NCBI GenBank assembly: GCA_005405945.1
Contig: BJHW01000002.1
Span: forward strand, 1,798,001-1,862,000
From: Streptomyces violaceusniger
GTDB lineage: Bacteria > Actinomycetota > Actinomycetes > Streptomycetales > Streptomycetaceae
DNA: 64,000 bases
Reading direction: 5' to 3'
In this document: positions 47,217-55,172 of the stretch, in pieces
Numbering within the stretch: the first letter of the stretch is position 1
Layout of the letters: each line of letters starts with the position of its first letter
Program-made: the position numbers and the translations under genes
The notes under the pieces: model-generated
What the model saw: the letters and a program-made list of their open reading frames with translations, nothing else
What the model was told of the DNA's origin: nothing
Database searches by the model: none

Positions 47217-47698
47217 CGGCGGTCCAGCCAGTCGCGCAGCTCGGTGTCGGCGATATCGGGCAGATTGACCACGATGTTATCCGGCGTCCGGGTGGTCATC
47301 CAGGTCAGTGGCTTGGTGCGGGAGAGGTTGCACTCCACGTGCGGCATGTACGGCGGCACGAAGACCCAGTCACCCTCCTCCATGTCGACGTAGTCCTGGA
47401 GTTCTTCGCCGAAGTAGATGCGGGCCCGGCCGGACAGGACATAGCCACCGGTCTCGGCCTCGCCGTGGTGGTGGGTCACTGAGCGATAGCCCGGTTCGTT
47501 GCTGACCTTGCCGAACCACAGACGGGTGGCGGGGGTGTGCTGGATGCTCACGCCCGAGACACGGACGGCACCGCCCGAGTCGGCGGTGTTCGCGTTCTCG
47601 AGGCCACCGCGCGTCACCACGGGGGCGACGATGCCACTGGGCAGCCGGTACATCGAATTGTCGCCCTCGAGGCGGTACTTGCTCAGATCGGGCTCCAT
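47213..47698 (-). CDS. Single-domain cupin protein
   Basis: A 161-residue cupin with the metal-binding motifs HHHGEAETGGYVLSG (about residues 78-92) and DWVFVPPYMPHVE (about 110-122), giving a 3-His/1-Glu site. Too small for a classical bicupin gentisate dioxygenase (about 350 residues); may be a dioxygenase-like or accessory protein of the aromatic pathway. First gene of the minus operon (cupin, thioesterase, ligase, monooxygenase), divergent from RidA. ATG 47698; weak ribosome site. Confidence 0.85.
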   Translation of the reverse strand: MEPDLSKYRLEGDNSMYRLPSGIVAPVVTRGGLENANTADSGGAVRVSGVSIQHTPATRLWFGKVSNEPGYRSVTHHHGEAETGGYVLSGRARIYFGEELQDYVDMEEGDWVFVPPYMPHVECNLSRTKPLTWMTTRTPDNIVVNLPDIADTELRDWLDRR

Positions 47699-47822
47699 GG
47701 GGTCGGCTCCGTTCAGTCGGGGACCAGGATCCGATGTCTCGTATTTTTCACGGTCGTCATCTAAAGTCAATACACCTGCCCGGCCCCGGGGCAGGACGGA
47801 ACACAACCGAGCCGGAGGCCCC

Positions 47823-48242
47823 ATGACCCCCGCCCCCGTGAACCCGCCCGCTCTGCCGAAGCCCAGCGGCTACTCGCACGGAACACTCGCCGGAAACACC
47901 CTCTACCTCGGAGGGCAGACCGCCCTGGACGCCGATATGAGGATCGTTCCGGGGGGCATCGTCGAGCAGTTCCGGCAGGCGTTCGGCAATCTGCTCACCA
48001 CGCTGCGCGAGGTCGGCGGTCGGCCCGAGGATCTGGTGAGCGTGACCCTCTACCTCACCGACATCCCCGACTACCAGGCCCACGGCAAGGAGATCGGCAA
48101 GGTCTGGCGCGAGCTCGCCGGGCCCGTCTACCCGGCCATGGCGGGCATCGGCTGCACGGCGCTGTGGCAGCCCGAAGCCATGATCGAGATCCTCGGTGTG
48201 GCCGTGATACCCGAGGAACGACTCGTGCCGCCGCGCCCGTAG
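47823..48242 (+). CDS. RidA/YjgF-family enamine/imine deaminase
   Basis: A 139-residue trimeric RidA-type protein: SHGTLAGNTLYLGGQTALD (with the pocket Gly-Gln), FRQAFGNLLTTLREVGG, and AMAGIGCTALWQPEAMIEI. The usual catalytic Arg in the R-x-x-(V/A) pocket near residue 105 appears as a less standard context (PAMAGIG), so it may be an Rid subclass other than RidA. Adjacent to aminobenzoyl-CoA-type genes, a role in hydrolysing an enamine or 2-aminomuconate-like product is plausible. ATG 47823 after GGAGG. Confidence 0.88.
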   Translation: MTPAPVNPPALPKPSGYSHGTLAGNTLYLGGQTALDADMRIVPGGIVEQFRQAFGNLLTTLREVGGRPEDLVSVTLYLTDIPDYQAHGKEIGKVWRELAGPVYPAMAGIGCTALWQPEAMIEILGVAVIPEERLVPPRP

Positions 48243-48260
48243 GAAAGGCAGGACGTCAAC

Positions 48261-48511
48261 GTGAGACTCGCATCCTTCTGCTGCAGAACGCCTCCAGCGC
48301 CCAGATGGCCTCCTCCTTCGCCCGGATCATCGCCGAGCTCAGCCACGGCATGACCCTGCGCCCAGGGGACGCGGTACTCACCGGAACCCCGAGCGGCATC
48401 GGCAACGCCCGCGAGCCGCGGATCTTCCTGGGCGACGGCGACCTGGTCGTCACCCGGGTCGGCGGGCTCGGCGAACTGCGCAACAGGGTGAGGCGGACCC
48501 GTCTCGCATAG
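48261..48511 (+). pseudogene. FAH-family hydrolase, internally deleted
   Basis: The start (GTG 48261, RLASF, after an AGGAAAGGCAGGA) is that of a fumarylacetoacetate/fumarylpyruvate hydrolase, but after six codons the sequence jumps to the C-terminal part in another frame: LLQNASSAQMASSFARIIAE, then LRPGDAVLTGTPSGIG and GDLVVTRVGGLGELRNRV. Roughly 180-200 codons, including the metal-binding EGE region, are missing. Not a homopolymer error; a true internal deletion. Its place next to RidA and the aryl-CoA genes suggests it once hydrolysed the ring-cleavage product. Confidence 0.65.
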
Positions 48512-48566
48512 CCTCGGCGGGAGCAGGTGATCATCCACGAGGCGCCAGGCGTTAGGGTGGCGGGAC

Positions 48567-49419
48567 ATGACGGCGCAGACGACATCGGCCACCACGGCGA
48601 CAGGCGAACGGGAGTCCCGTCACGCCCCGCTCATCCTCACGCTCTTCGGCCTCTACGCCCGGGGGAGCACAACTGGCTCTCGGTCGCCTCGCTGATCGGC
48701 CTGATGGCGGACCTCGGTGTGGAGAGCCGGGCCGTGCGGTCCTCGGTCTCCCGGATGAAACGCCGCGAGGTGCTGCGCGGCGAGCGCCGCGAGGGCGTCG
48801 CCGGGTACTCGCTGGCCGACTCGACCCTGCAGACGCTCGCCGAGGGGGACGTACGCATCTTCCACCGGGCCAGGGCGTCCCGCGAGGACGGCTGGGTGCT
48901 CGTGGTGTTCTCCGTGCCCGAGTCCGAGCGCGAGAAGCGGCACGAACTGCGCACCGCCCTGACCCGGCTCGGCCTCGGCACCGTCGCCTCGGGCGTCTGG
49001 GTGGCCCCCGGACACCTGGCGGACGAGGCGCGGCGGACCCTGGAGCGCCGGGGCCTGTCCGGGTATGTCGACCTCTTCACCGGTGACCACTTCGCCTCCC
49101 GGGATCTGGGTGCGAAGGTCCGGTCGTGGTGGGACCTGGACGAACTCACCGCCATGTACGCGCACTTCCTGGACCGGTACCGCCCCGTCCTGGAGGCGGT
49201 GACACGGCGCGAGCCACAGCCGCTGGAGGCGTTCCGGATCTACTTGCCGATGCTGACCGAGTGGCGGCGCATGCCCTACCGCGACCCGGGACTGCCCTGG
49301 AACTGCTGCCGCCGGAGTGGAACGGGGTGGCCGCGGGCGAACTGTTCGACCAGCTCAACACCGCGCTGAGCACCCCCGCGGCGGCCCACGCCGCGGCGGT
49401 GCTCCACGGGCCGCGTTGA
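48567..49419 (+). CDS. PaaX-family transcriptional repressor, two one-base frameshifts
   Basis: About 284 residues after repair. N-terminal winged helix (PLILTLFGLYARGEHNWLSV, RAVRSSVSRMKRREVLRGER), central PaaX domain (GWVLVVFSVPESEREKRHEL) and C-terminal domain. PaaX regulators respond to phenylacetyl-CoA or related aryl-CoA, matching the CoA-linked pathway beside it. Breaks at 48661-48665 (five G, six needed) and 49295-49297 (three C, four needed) restore DPGLPLELLPPEWNGVAAGE. ATG 48567. Confidence 0.83.
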
Positions 49420-49442
49420 CTCAAGGACGTCACAGGGCGAAG

Positions 49443-49459
49443 ACCGGCACGACGCCGGT
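49443..49459. terminator. Small hairpin between convergent genes
   Basis: ACCGGC-N5-GCCGGT in the 48-base gap between the PaaX gene and the metallo-hydrolase gene. Short stem, so only a tentative terminator. Confidence 0.4.
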
Positions 49460-49467
49460 GGCTTCCC

Positions 49468-50256
49468 TCACCCGGCCCGCATCCTTTCGTACAGGGCCGG
49501 ATCGTGGGCGCAGATGATCGTCAGGTCGGGTTCCGCGCGCCGGTGCAGCTCGCCGAGGCGGGCGTGGTTGGCGCGGACCTGTTTCAGGTCGTACGCGACG
49601 GCCGCTTCCATGGCGCGGAGGGCCGCGGGCACGGGGGCGCGGCCGTCGAGGGTGCCGGGGTGGTAGAAGGCGTCACCGGCGTGCAGGATCCAGCGGGTGC
49701 CGGTGTCGACCGCGACGCAGGCGTGGCCGCGGGTGTGGCCGGGGAGGGAGACCAGGACGATGCCGGGCGCGACGGAGTCGAGCTCCTTGGCGGCGGCGAA
49801 CCCGCGCCACGGCTCGCCGTCCGGGCTGTGTTCGACGACGCTCGGGCCGTGGGCCCACTGGGCGGGGCGGAAGCGGAGGCGTTCGCGCCACGAGGGGGCG
49901 TGGATCGCGCCGCGTGCCTCGGCCGCGGTGACGTGGACGGTGGCGTGCGGAAAGTCGGCGAGGCCGCCGATGTGGTCGGCGTCGAAGTGGGTGAGGACGA
50001 TGTGACGGACGTCGTCGCGGTGGAAGCCGAGCCGTTCCACCTGGTGGGCGGCGGTTTCCTCGGGGTCGAGGGCCGGTTTGATGTAGTGGCGGGTCGGGCC
50101 CACGCGGCGGCCACGGTTGGCGATGTCCATGAGGCCGAAGCCGGAGTCGACGAGCACGAGCCCGTGTGCGTCCGTCTCGAGGAGGAGCACATGGCAGACC
50201 AGCCGCGGGCCGCCGCGCAGGTGCATGGTGCCGCAGTTGAGGTGGTGGACCTTCAC
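49468..50256 (-). CDS. MBL-fold metallo-hydrolase
   Basis: A 262-residue metallo-beta-lactamase-fold enzyme with an intact HxHxDH-type site, LTHFDADHIGG (about residues 95-105; first position His-Phe-Asp), then SLPGHTRGHACV and LHAGDAFYH supplying the other ligands. Quorum-quenching lactonase-like or glyoxalase II-like family; substrate unknown. GTG 50256 overlaps the SnoaL-like stop (GTGA). Last gene of a three-gene minus operon controlled by the divergent TetR protein. Confidence 0.87.
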   Translation of the reverse strand: MKVHHLNCGTMHLRGGPRLVCHVLLLETDAHGLVLVDSGFGLMDIANRGRRVGPTRHYIKPALDPEETAAHQVERLGFHRDDVRHIVLTHFDADHIGGLADFPHATVHVTAAEARGAIHAPSWRERLRFRPAQWAHGPSVVEHSPDGEPWRGFAAAKELDSVAPGIVLVSLPGHTRGHACVAVDTGTRWILHAGDAFYHPGTLDGRAPVPAALRAMEAAVAYDLKQVRANHARLGELHRRAEPDLTIICAHDPALYERMRAG

Positions 50257-50816
50257 GACAGGTCCGCCTTCGGCGTGTTGACGAGGGCGGGGTGCGGGGT
50301 GCCGCCGGCTTCCTTGAGGAGTCCGCGCAGACAGCGGACGGCCAGGAGCCAGTTGCGCGGGTTGCGCGGGTTCAGGCCGCCGAGCAGCTGTTTCAGCAGC
50401 GTGAGGCTGTCGAAGTAGATCCGCTCGCAGACGAGGTTCTCGCCGCCGTTTCCGTCGTCGTCGAAGATGAAGTACGCGGTCATGCGGACACGGAAGCGGT
50501 TTCCGGTGGGCGGGATCGCGCCCAGCGGGCCGAGGTGCGTGCCCAGCAGCCAGAATTCGACGATCACGGCGTCGCCGCTGTGGCGCAGGGCGATGATCTC
50601 GTGGTCCTGGTCGGGGAAGGCGCGGCGGCTGTCGCGGTAGTAGCCGCGTACGGCCGCATCGCCGTCGTGGACCGTCATGGTGGGGATCAGTTCGTAGCGC
50701 GGATGCGGGAAGGTGGCCAGAACGTCGTCCCACTCCTGGCGGACCTCGTCGTGGAAGTGGTCCAGGACCAGCTTCTGGCGGTACGCGAGGATCTCGTCGC
50801 TGATCACGGTGGTCAT
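50253..50816 (-). CDS. SnoaL-like/NTF2-fold protein
   Basis: A 187-residue cone-shaped alpha+beta protein: HDGDAAVRGYYRDSRRAFPD and HEIIALRHSGDAVIVEFWLLG are characteristic of SnoaL-like polyketide cyclase/hydratase folds. The C-terminus carries an extra helical piece. Could be a lactone-forming or isomerising enzyme working with the flanking MBL-fold proteins. ATG 50816 overlaps the upstream stop (ATGA). Confidence 0.85.
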   Translation of the reverse strand: MTTVISDEILAYRQKLVLDHFHDEVRQEWDDVLATFPHPRYELIPTMTVHDGDAAVRGYYRDSRRAFPDQDHEIIALRHSGDAVIVEFWLLGTHLGPLGAIPPTGNRFRVRMTAYFIFDDDGNGGENLVCERIYFDSLTLLKQLLGGLNPRNPRNWLLAVRCLRGLLKEAGGTPHPALVNTPKADLS

Positions 50817-51915
50817 GGGTGGGTCACTGCCTTGTGGGTGAAGGTGGGCCTGGTGCCGGGGTTGGTCCAGGCGGCGGTCAGCTCGCTGGAGGGGAAGAAC
50901 TGCAAGAAGCGGGGGTCGGCCTGGGCGCGGTCGACGAGCGTCTTCTCGATGATGAGCGAGTTGTACTGCTCGGCGGTCGTCTCGATGGTGTTGGCGTTCA
51001 GAACGACCTCCTGCTGCCAGCCGCGAGCCCAGCGGGCGATGCCGGGCATGCGGGAGTGCTCGGGGGTCAGGCACTCGGCGGCGATGGCGTTCTCGCTGGA
51101 CGCCCAGATGCCGCTGGAGGTGTTCAGCAGGAGGGTCTGGTTGCCCAGCACGTGGCCGGGGTGGAGACGACCGCGACACCGGGGCCGAGGAGCAGCGAGC
51201 CGTCGACGGCGGACAAGGCGTCGGGCCGCACATCCCGATAGGCGTCGGGCTGGTACCAGGGCCGCTGCAGCGGGTGGAGCTCGGACATGGCCAGCAGCTC
51301 ATGTCGCTGCACGATCACCTTGGCGTTGGGGAACACCGGCTCGACCGGGCCGTCGCCGAAGTCCGGCTGGGGTGTGCTGGTGCCGATCCACCGGCGCAGG
51401 TCCTGGGTGTGCAGATGGTCGAAGAGGAGATAGTCGACGTCCTCGGGCGCGATGCCGAGCCGGGCCAGGTGCCCGAGGACGGTCCCGTGTTCGGTGACCA
51501 TCAGGGATCGCAGCGGGCCGGGTGTGCGGCGGGCCAGTGCGGCGAAGTACGGGGTGGTGCGGCCGAGTTGGACATCGCTCGGCTCGAACAGGAGCACCCG
51601 CCGCCGCCCGTCGCTCTCGGTCCAGCGGATGACGAGCATGCGGTTGGTGATGGCGAGGAAGGGGGCGATGGCCCGGGAGGCGCGGAAGAGGCCGAATCTC
51701 GTCGGATAGGGCAGGGTCACCAGGTCGCAGGTGGTGACGCTGTCCGGGGTACCGGTCGCCGCGAACTCGGTACGCAGAGCCTTCGCCCGCGTACGGGCCC
51801 ACCCGAGCTGTGCGCCGTAGCCGCCGGGTATGTCCGCGAGGCCGCCGAGGGTGGTGATCGGGGTGCCGAGCGTGGGCATGTCGAGGACGTCGGTGTCGTG
51901 CCAGGCGAGTTTCAT
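50813..51915 (-). CDS. Atypical MBL-fold protein, one-base frameshift
   Basis: About 367 residues after repair; lactonase-like layout (VDYLLFDHLHTQDLRRW, GVAVVSTPGHVLGNQTLLL). The metal motif that is normally HxHxDH reads HLHTQD near residue 190, so the fourth position Asp is Gln and the last His is Asp; the later GD motif is replaced by WASSEN. Metal chemistry may be altered or lost. The break is at 51156-51157, where a third base restores TPGHV. ATG 51915, divergent from the TetR gene across two palindromic operators. Confidence 0.8.
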
Positions 51916-51972
51916 CGGTCGAGTCCTTCTTCCCTGGTCGGCTCGTGAACCCAGTGCCATCCCCACCGTGAC

Positions 51973-51987
51973 ACTTGCACTGCAAGT
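51973..51987. promoter_or_regulatory. TetR operator 1
   Basis: Perfect 15-bp palindrome ACTTGCA-C-TGCAAGT in the 128-base gap between the MBL operon (minus) and the TetR gene (plus). A related site lies 35 bp further right. Confidence 0.75.
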
Positions 51988-52007
51988 CTTGTGGGCCGGA
52001 ACGCTAG

Positions 52008-52022
52008 ACTTGCGGCGTAAGT
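52008..52022. promoter_or_regulatory. TetR operator 2
   Basis: ACTTGCG-G-CGTAAGT, same half-site ACTTRC as operator 1 with one mismatch between arms. Located just before the TetR gene start, suited to autorepression. Confidence 0.65.
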
Positions 52023-52043
52023 GATGTCAAGGGAAGGTGACGT

Positions 52044-52756
52044 ATGACGGCGCGAGGGACCGGCCGTGGCAGGCGAGTGGGCCTGACCCGCGAAAAGGTG
52101 ATCGCGGCAGCGGTGACGATGATCGACCGCGATGGCCCCGACGCCTTCTCCCTGCGCAAACTGGCCACGGAACTCGACATCGAGAACATGTCGCTCTACA
52201 ACCACGTACCGAACAAGGAGGCCCTTCTCGACGGCGTCGCCGAAGCGCTGCTGGCCGGCATCGCCTTTCCCGAGGAAGAGGGCGGAACATGGCAGAAGCG
52301 GATCCGGGCGCACGCCGCCGCCTTCCGAGCCGCCGCCAAGCAGCACCCGAAGGCGTTCCCTCTGGTGCTGACCCGGCCCACGCAGTCGCCCGCCGCCTTG
52401 GAGGCCATGCGCTCCACGCTGTCCTGCCTCGACGAACTCCGCCTCGCCCCGAGGAGATGGTCCACGTCCTGCGCGGCTACACCGCCTTCATGGTCGGCTC
52501 GATCATGCGCGAACTGGGTTACGCCATCTATCTGGGCGCCATGGACAGCGACCAGGTCCAGCAGCGCACCGAAGCCATCGCGGCCTCCGGCGACCCGATT
52601 CTGACCGCGACCGCGCCCTATCTGGCCGACAGCGATCACGACGCGGAGTTCCAGTACGGCCTGGAGCTGATGATCGCCGGCCTGGCCGCCAAGATCGGCG
52701 TTCCCTACGAGGCCCCGCCCCTCAATGCCCCGACAGAAGAATCGCGAGATCGGTGA
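52044..52756 (+). CDS. TetR-family transcriptional regulator, one-base frameshift
   Basis: About 237 residues after repair. N-terminal DNA-binding domain LTREKVIAAAVTMIDRDG, FSLRKLATELDIENMSLYNHV (about residues 17-60) and a TetR_C ligand domain: EEMVHVLRGYTAFMVGSI and EFQYGLELMIAGLAAKIG. The frame is lost at 52447-52450 (four C, five needed). Divergent from the MBL/SnoaL operon, with two matching palindromes between; probably represses both directions. Inducer unknown. Confidence 0.85.
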
Positions 52757-52896
52757 GGGTCACGGCGAGCGGTCCAGAGGTGCGGCCACAGCGCCGCGTA
52801 TCAGCTTGATGTGATGTGTCACGAGTGGGTATCCGTCTCGCGGTGGAGCGCCCACCTGGGGATGTGTGGCGACGCGGCTCGCTTAGAGTGCCGATC

Positions 52897-53733
52897 ATGT
52901 CTCAGTCAAAGATCTTCAAGAACCTTGTTCAGCACTCGCACCCCACCCGGACGCCGTCCCGGCGAACGAAGAAGACCCTGATCGCGGCCGTCGGCATCGG
53001 CATGGCCGTCGCGTTGAGCGGATGCAACGAGGACACCGGCAGTGCCACGGACAAGGACACCGGCGCCGCGGAGTCGAAGGCGCCTTCCGCGGGGTCGTCC
53101 CAGTCCTCCGCCCCGGCGAACCCCTCGGGCGATCAGCCGTTGTTCTCGGGGTGGCAGACGCAGACCTCGCAGAAGCACCACTTCCGTTACGACGTGCCGG
53201 GCAAGGCCGAGAAGTGGAAGGTCCTCGACGAGGAGACGGCCCTCTCCTACACGGACGAGAACGGCCAGCCGATCGTCGTCATGACCGCGGCCGGCAACTA
53301 CCGTGAGGGCGGCTGCGCGTCGAGTCCCAATCCCAAGGCGTTCGGTGAGGCGGGCAAGGGGCAGCTCGCCACCGTCGGCACCACGGGCGGCGGCAAGGAC
53401 GGCACGCTCCAGGAGAACGCCCGCAACTGGGCGGGCAACTGGGGCTTCGCCGCGTACGGCGGTGCGGACCACAAGCCCAAGATCAAGGTCAGCGAGGCCA
53501 AGCCGTGGAAGCAGGGGGGTATTGACGGCTACACCGCGACCGCTCAGGTCACCGTCACCAACCGCCCGAGCCCATGCGTTCCGCCGAAGGCCGTCGCGCA
53601 CAGCATCGCGCAGAAGCTCCCCGACGGGACCATGCACGGCTGGGTGATCTACGCGGACCAAGGAGTTCCGAAGGCGCTGACGGACGCCCAGATCAAGAAG
53701 ATCATGAGCACCGTCCGGTCCACCGGCAGCTGA
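52897..53733 (+). CDS. Secreted lipoprotein of unknown function
   Basis: A 278-residue lipoprotein: basic N-terminus, hydrophobic LIAAVGIGMAVAL and lipobox LSGC (Cys about 41), then a Ser/Ala/Thr-rich linker of about 45 residues and a globular domain beginning FSGWQTQTSQKHHFRYDVP. The domain resembles DUF8017-type Streptomyces lipoproteins, with C-terminal HGWVIYADQGVPKALTDAQIKKIM. ATG 52897 is preferred to the upstream in-frame start at 52816, which would put 27 residues before the signal. Function unknown. A GNRA-capped hairpin follows. Confidence 0.83.
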   Translation: MSQSKIFKNLVQHSHPTRTPSRRTKKTLIAAVGIGMAVALSGCNEDTGSATDKDTGAAESKAPSAGSSQSSAPANPSGDQPLFSGWQTQTSQKHHFRYDVPGKAEKWKVLDEETALSYTDENGQPIVVMTAAGNYREGGCASSPNPKAFGEAGKGQLATVGTTGGGKDGTLQENARNWAGNWGFAAYGGADHKPKIKVSEAKPWKQGGIDGYTATAQVTVTNRPSPCVPPKAVAHSIAQKLPDGTMHGWVIYADQGVPKALTDAQIKKIMSTVRSTGS

Positions 53734-53807
53734 CAAACGGCCGGCTGCCGGGCAGGGCGAGCCGCCAGGCCACGGGAGCCGTACGGGGGTCGCCGGGTGT
53801 TCGGGTG

Positions 53808-53829
53808 CCGGACCCGGAAACGGGTCCGG
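53808..53829 (+). terminator. Hairpin with GAAA tetraloop
   Basis: Perfect 9-bp stem CCGGACCCG-GAAA-CGGGTCCGG, 75 bases after the lipoprotein stop. A partial copy of the right arm context (GGGTCCGGCCGCGCCC) repeats at 53822 and 53843. Confidence 0.7.
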
Positions 53830-53998
53830 CCGCGCCCGAGAGGGGTCCGGCCGCGCCCCAGGAGGGCTCAGGCGGCGGACGACCACATCACACCGGCGGA
53901 GCCGCGGACGTCGGCGCGGGTCTCCGAGCGCGTGGTGGAGAAGCTGGACGTGGAGAAGCTGGACGAGGACCCCTCCTGAACACGGGCATCCTCGGCGG

Positions 53999-54337
53999 TC
54001 AGTCCCGCTCCGCTTCCAGCCACCGCAGGACATCGGGGGTCACGGGGTCGGCGATGTCGGCGAACTCGTCATGCCTCTCGAGGAACGTGGCCACGTACGA
54101 GCAGACGGGCACGACCCGCTTGCCGGAGTCGCGTGCGTCGGCGAGCGCCCGCTGGACCAACAGCGCGGCCAGGCCCTGCCCGGCGAACGCGTCGCCGACC
54201 TCCGTGTGATGGAAGACACGTTGCTCGCCGCGGTCGCGGTACGCGGCCAGGCCGGCGCGCTCGCCGTCGACCAGGATCTCGTACCGATGCCGGGCATCCA
54301 CCCGCTCGACGATCGGACCGGCAGAAGGCTGGCTCAT
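53999..54337 (-). CDS. GNAT-family N-acetyltransferase (YjdJ-type)
   Basis: A 112-residue minimal GNAT domain. The acetyl-CoA loop reads HTEVGDAFAGQGLAALLVQRAL (about residues 44-65), matching small YjdJ/GATD-like acetyltransferases with the V-x5-G-x-G-x-A/G arrangement; preceding strand FHHTEVG is typical. Start ATG 54337. No tight operon link: 43 bp or more from neighbours. Substrate unknown, perhaps a small amine or protein N-terminus. Confidence 0.87.
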   Translation of the reverse strand: MSQPSAGPIVERVDARHRYEILVDGERAGLAAYRDRGEQRVFHHTEVGDAFAGQGLAALLVQRALADARDSGKRVVPVCSYVATFLERHDEFADIADPVTPDVLRWLEAERD

Positions 54338-54510
54338 GGGGCGCCTTTCGGACGGGGGTCAACGGGGCGAGGGGGCAGCGGCCCGGAGGCCACGCGGAGC
54401 CACATCCTGCCCTTTGACGAGCCTGTGGGGAAAGTCGTACGCGCCTTCGACCGGGCCTCTTCCGTGGCGGGCGGTGCTCCCGCGCGGATCCCGAAGGGGG
54501 TGTGCGGCCA

Positions 54511-54524
54511 CCTACCCCCAAGGG
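54511..54524. promoter_or_regulatory. CsoR-type copper box 1
   Basis: TACCCCCAAGGGTA, matching the palindromic sites bound by the copper-sensing repressor CsoR in Streptomyces (TACCCC..GGGTA). Located 50 bases before the DUF6153-like gene, so that gene and the multicopper oxidase should be induced by copper. csoR itself is not in the window. Confidence 0.78.
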
Positions 54525-54573
54525 TATATTGGCGATCCGCTGGCAGGGAGCGCAGGTGGCGTAGGTGGGAGCG

Positions 54574-55077
54574 ATGACGGTGCGGAAGGTCCGGTTGGCC
54601 GGCACCCACGGTGGTGCGGCCCGCTGGGCCCGTGGCGCCGCCGTCGCTCTGTTCATGGTGATCGCCGTCCTGGTCCACCACCAGACGAGCACGGCGATGC
54701 CCTCCACGTCGCCGGATGCTTCGCGCGCGATGGCCGCCATGGCCATGCCCATGGACCCGATCGAACACGATGCCCACCAGGGCGCCGCCGCGTCAGCCAC
54801 CATCGACGATCCGACGGCGGGCTCGTCGGCTCCGCAGCCAGTGCTCCAGGCCGATCCGGTCGCGTACGGCGATGGGAAGATGGCCTGCGGCGGTGTGGGC
54901 GTGGAGCACTGTTCCGCCTCCGGTGTCGACTCCGTGAAGCTCGCGGCGCCGCCCGCGATGGCGTACGCCGGACGCGACGCTGCCCCGCACGCGGCCGTTT
55001 CCGGGCGTGGTGCCTCCGGCACGGCGGAGCGCGCACCGCCCGACCTGCTCTCCGTCCTTTCTCGTTTGCGCATTTAG
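54574..55077 (+). CDS. DUF6153-like copper-inducible membrane/secreted protein
   Basis: A 167-residue protein with one N-terminal hydrophobic segment (GAAVALFMVIAVLVHHQT) followed by a Met/His-rich stretch AMAAMAMPMDPIEHDAHQG, good for copper binding, and a low-complexity tail. The layout fits the DUF6153 family seen next to copper genes in Streptomyces. ATG 54574 is chosen; GTG 54565 is in frame nine bases earlier. It lies directly behind a CsoR-type box and before the multicopper oxidase. Exact role unknown; probably extracytoplasmic copper handling. Confidence 0.72.
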   Translation: MTVRKVRLAGTHGGAARWARGAAVALFMVIAVLVHHQTSTAMPSTSPDASRAMAAMAMPMDPIEHDAHQGAAASATIDDPTAGSSAPQPVLQADPVAYGDGKMACGGVGVEHCSASGVDSVKLAAPPAMAYAGRDAAPHAAVSGRGASGTAERAPPDLLSVLSRLRI

Positions 55078-55172
55078 GCCGCGCCCCATGGCACCCCCGC
55101 CCCCGGCGACGGGGCGAGGAGCCATGTCCGCATGTGACCTGAATGGCATATCGAGACAAGGACACCACCTCT

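Noticed and set aside
53797..53979. Frame ending with a repeated VEKLD segment
   Set aside because: A 15-base direct repeat makes it look protein-like, but the start region is a terminator hairpin and there is no ribosome site.
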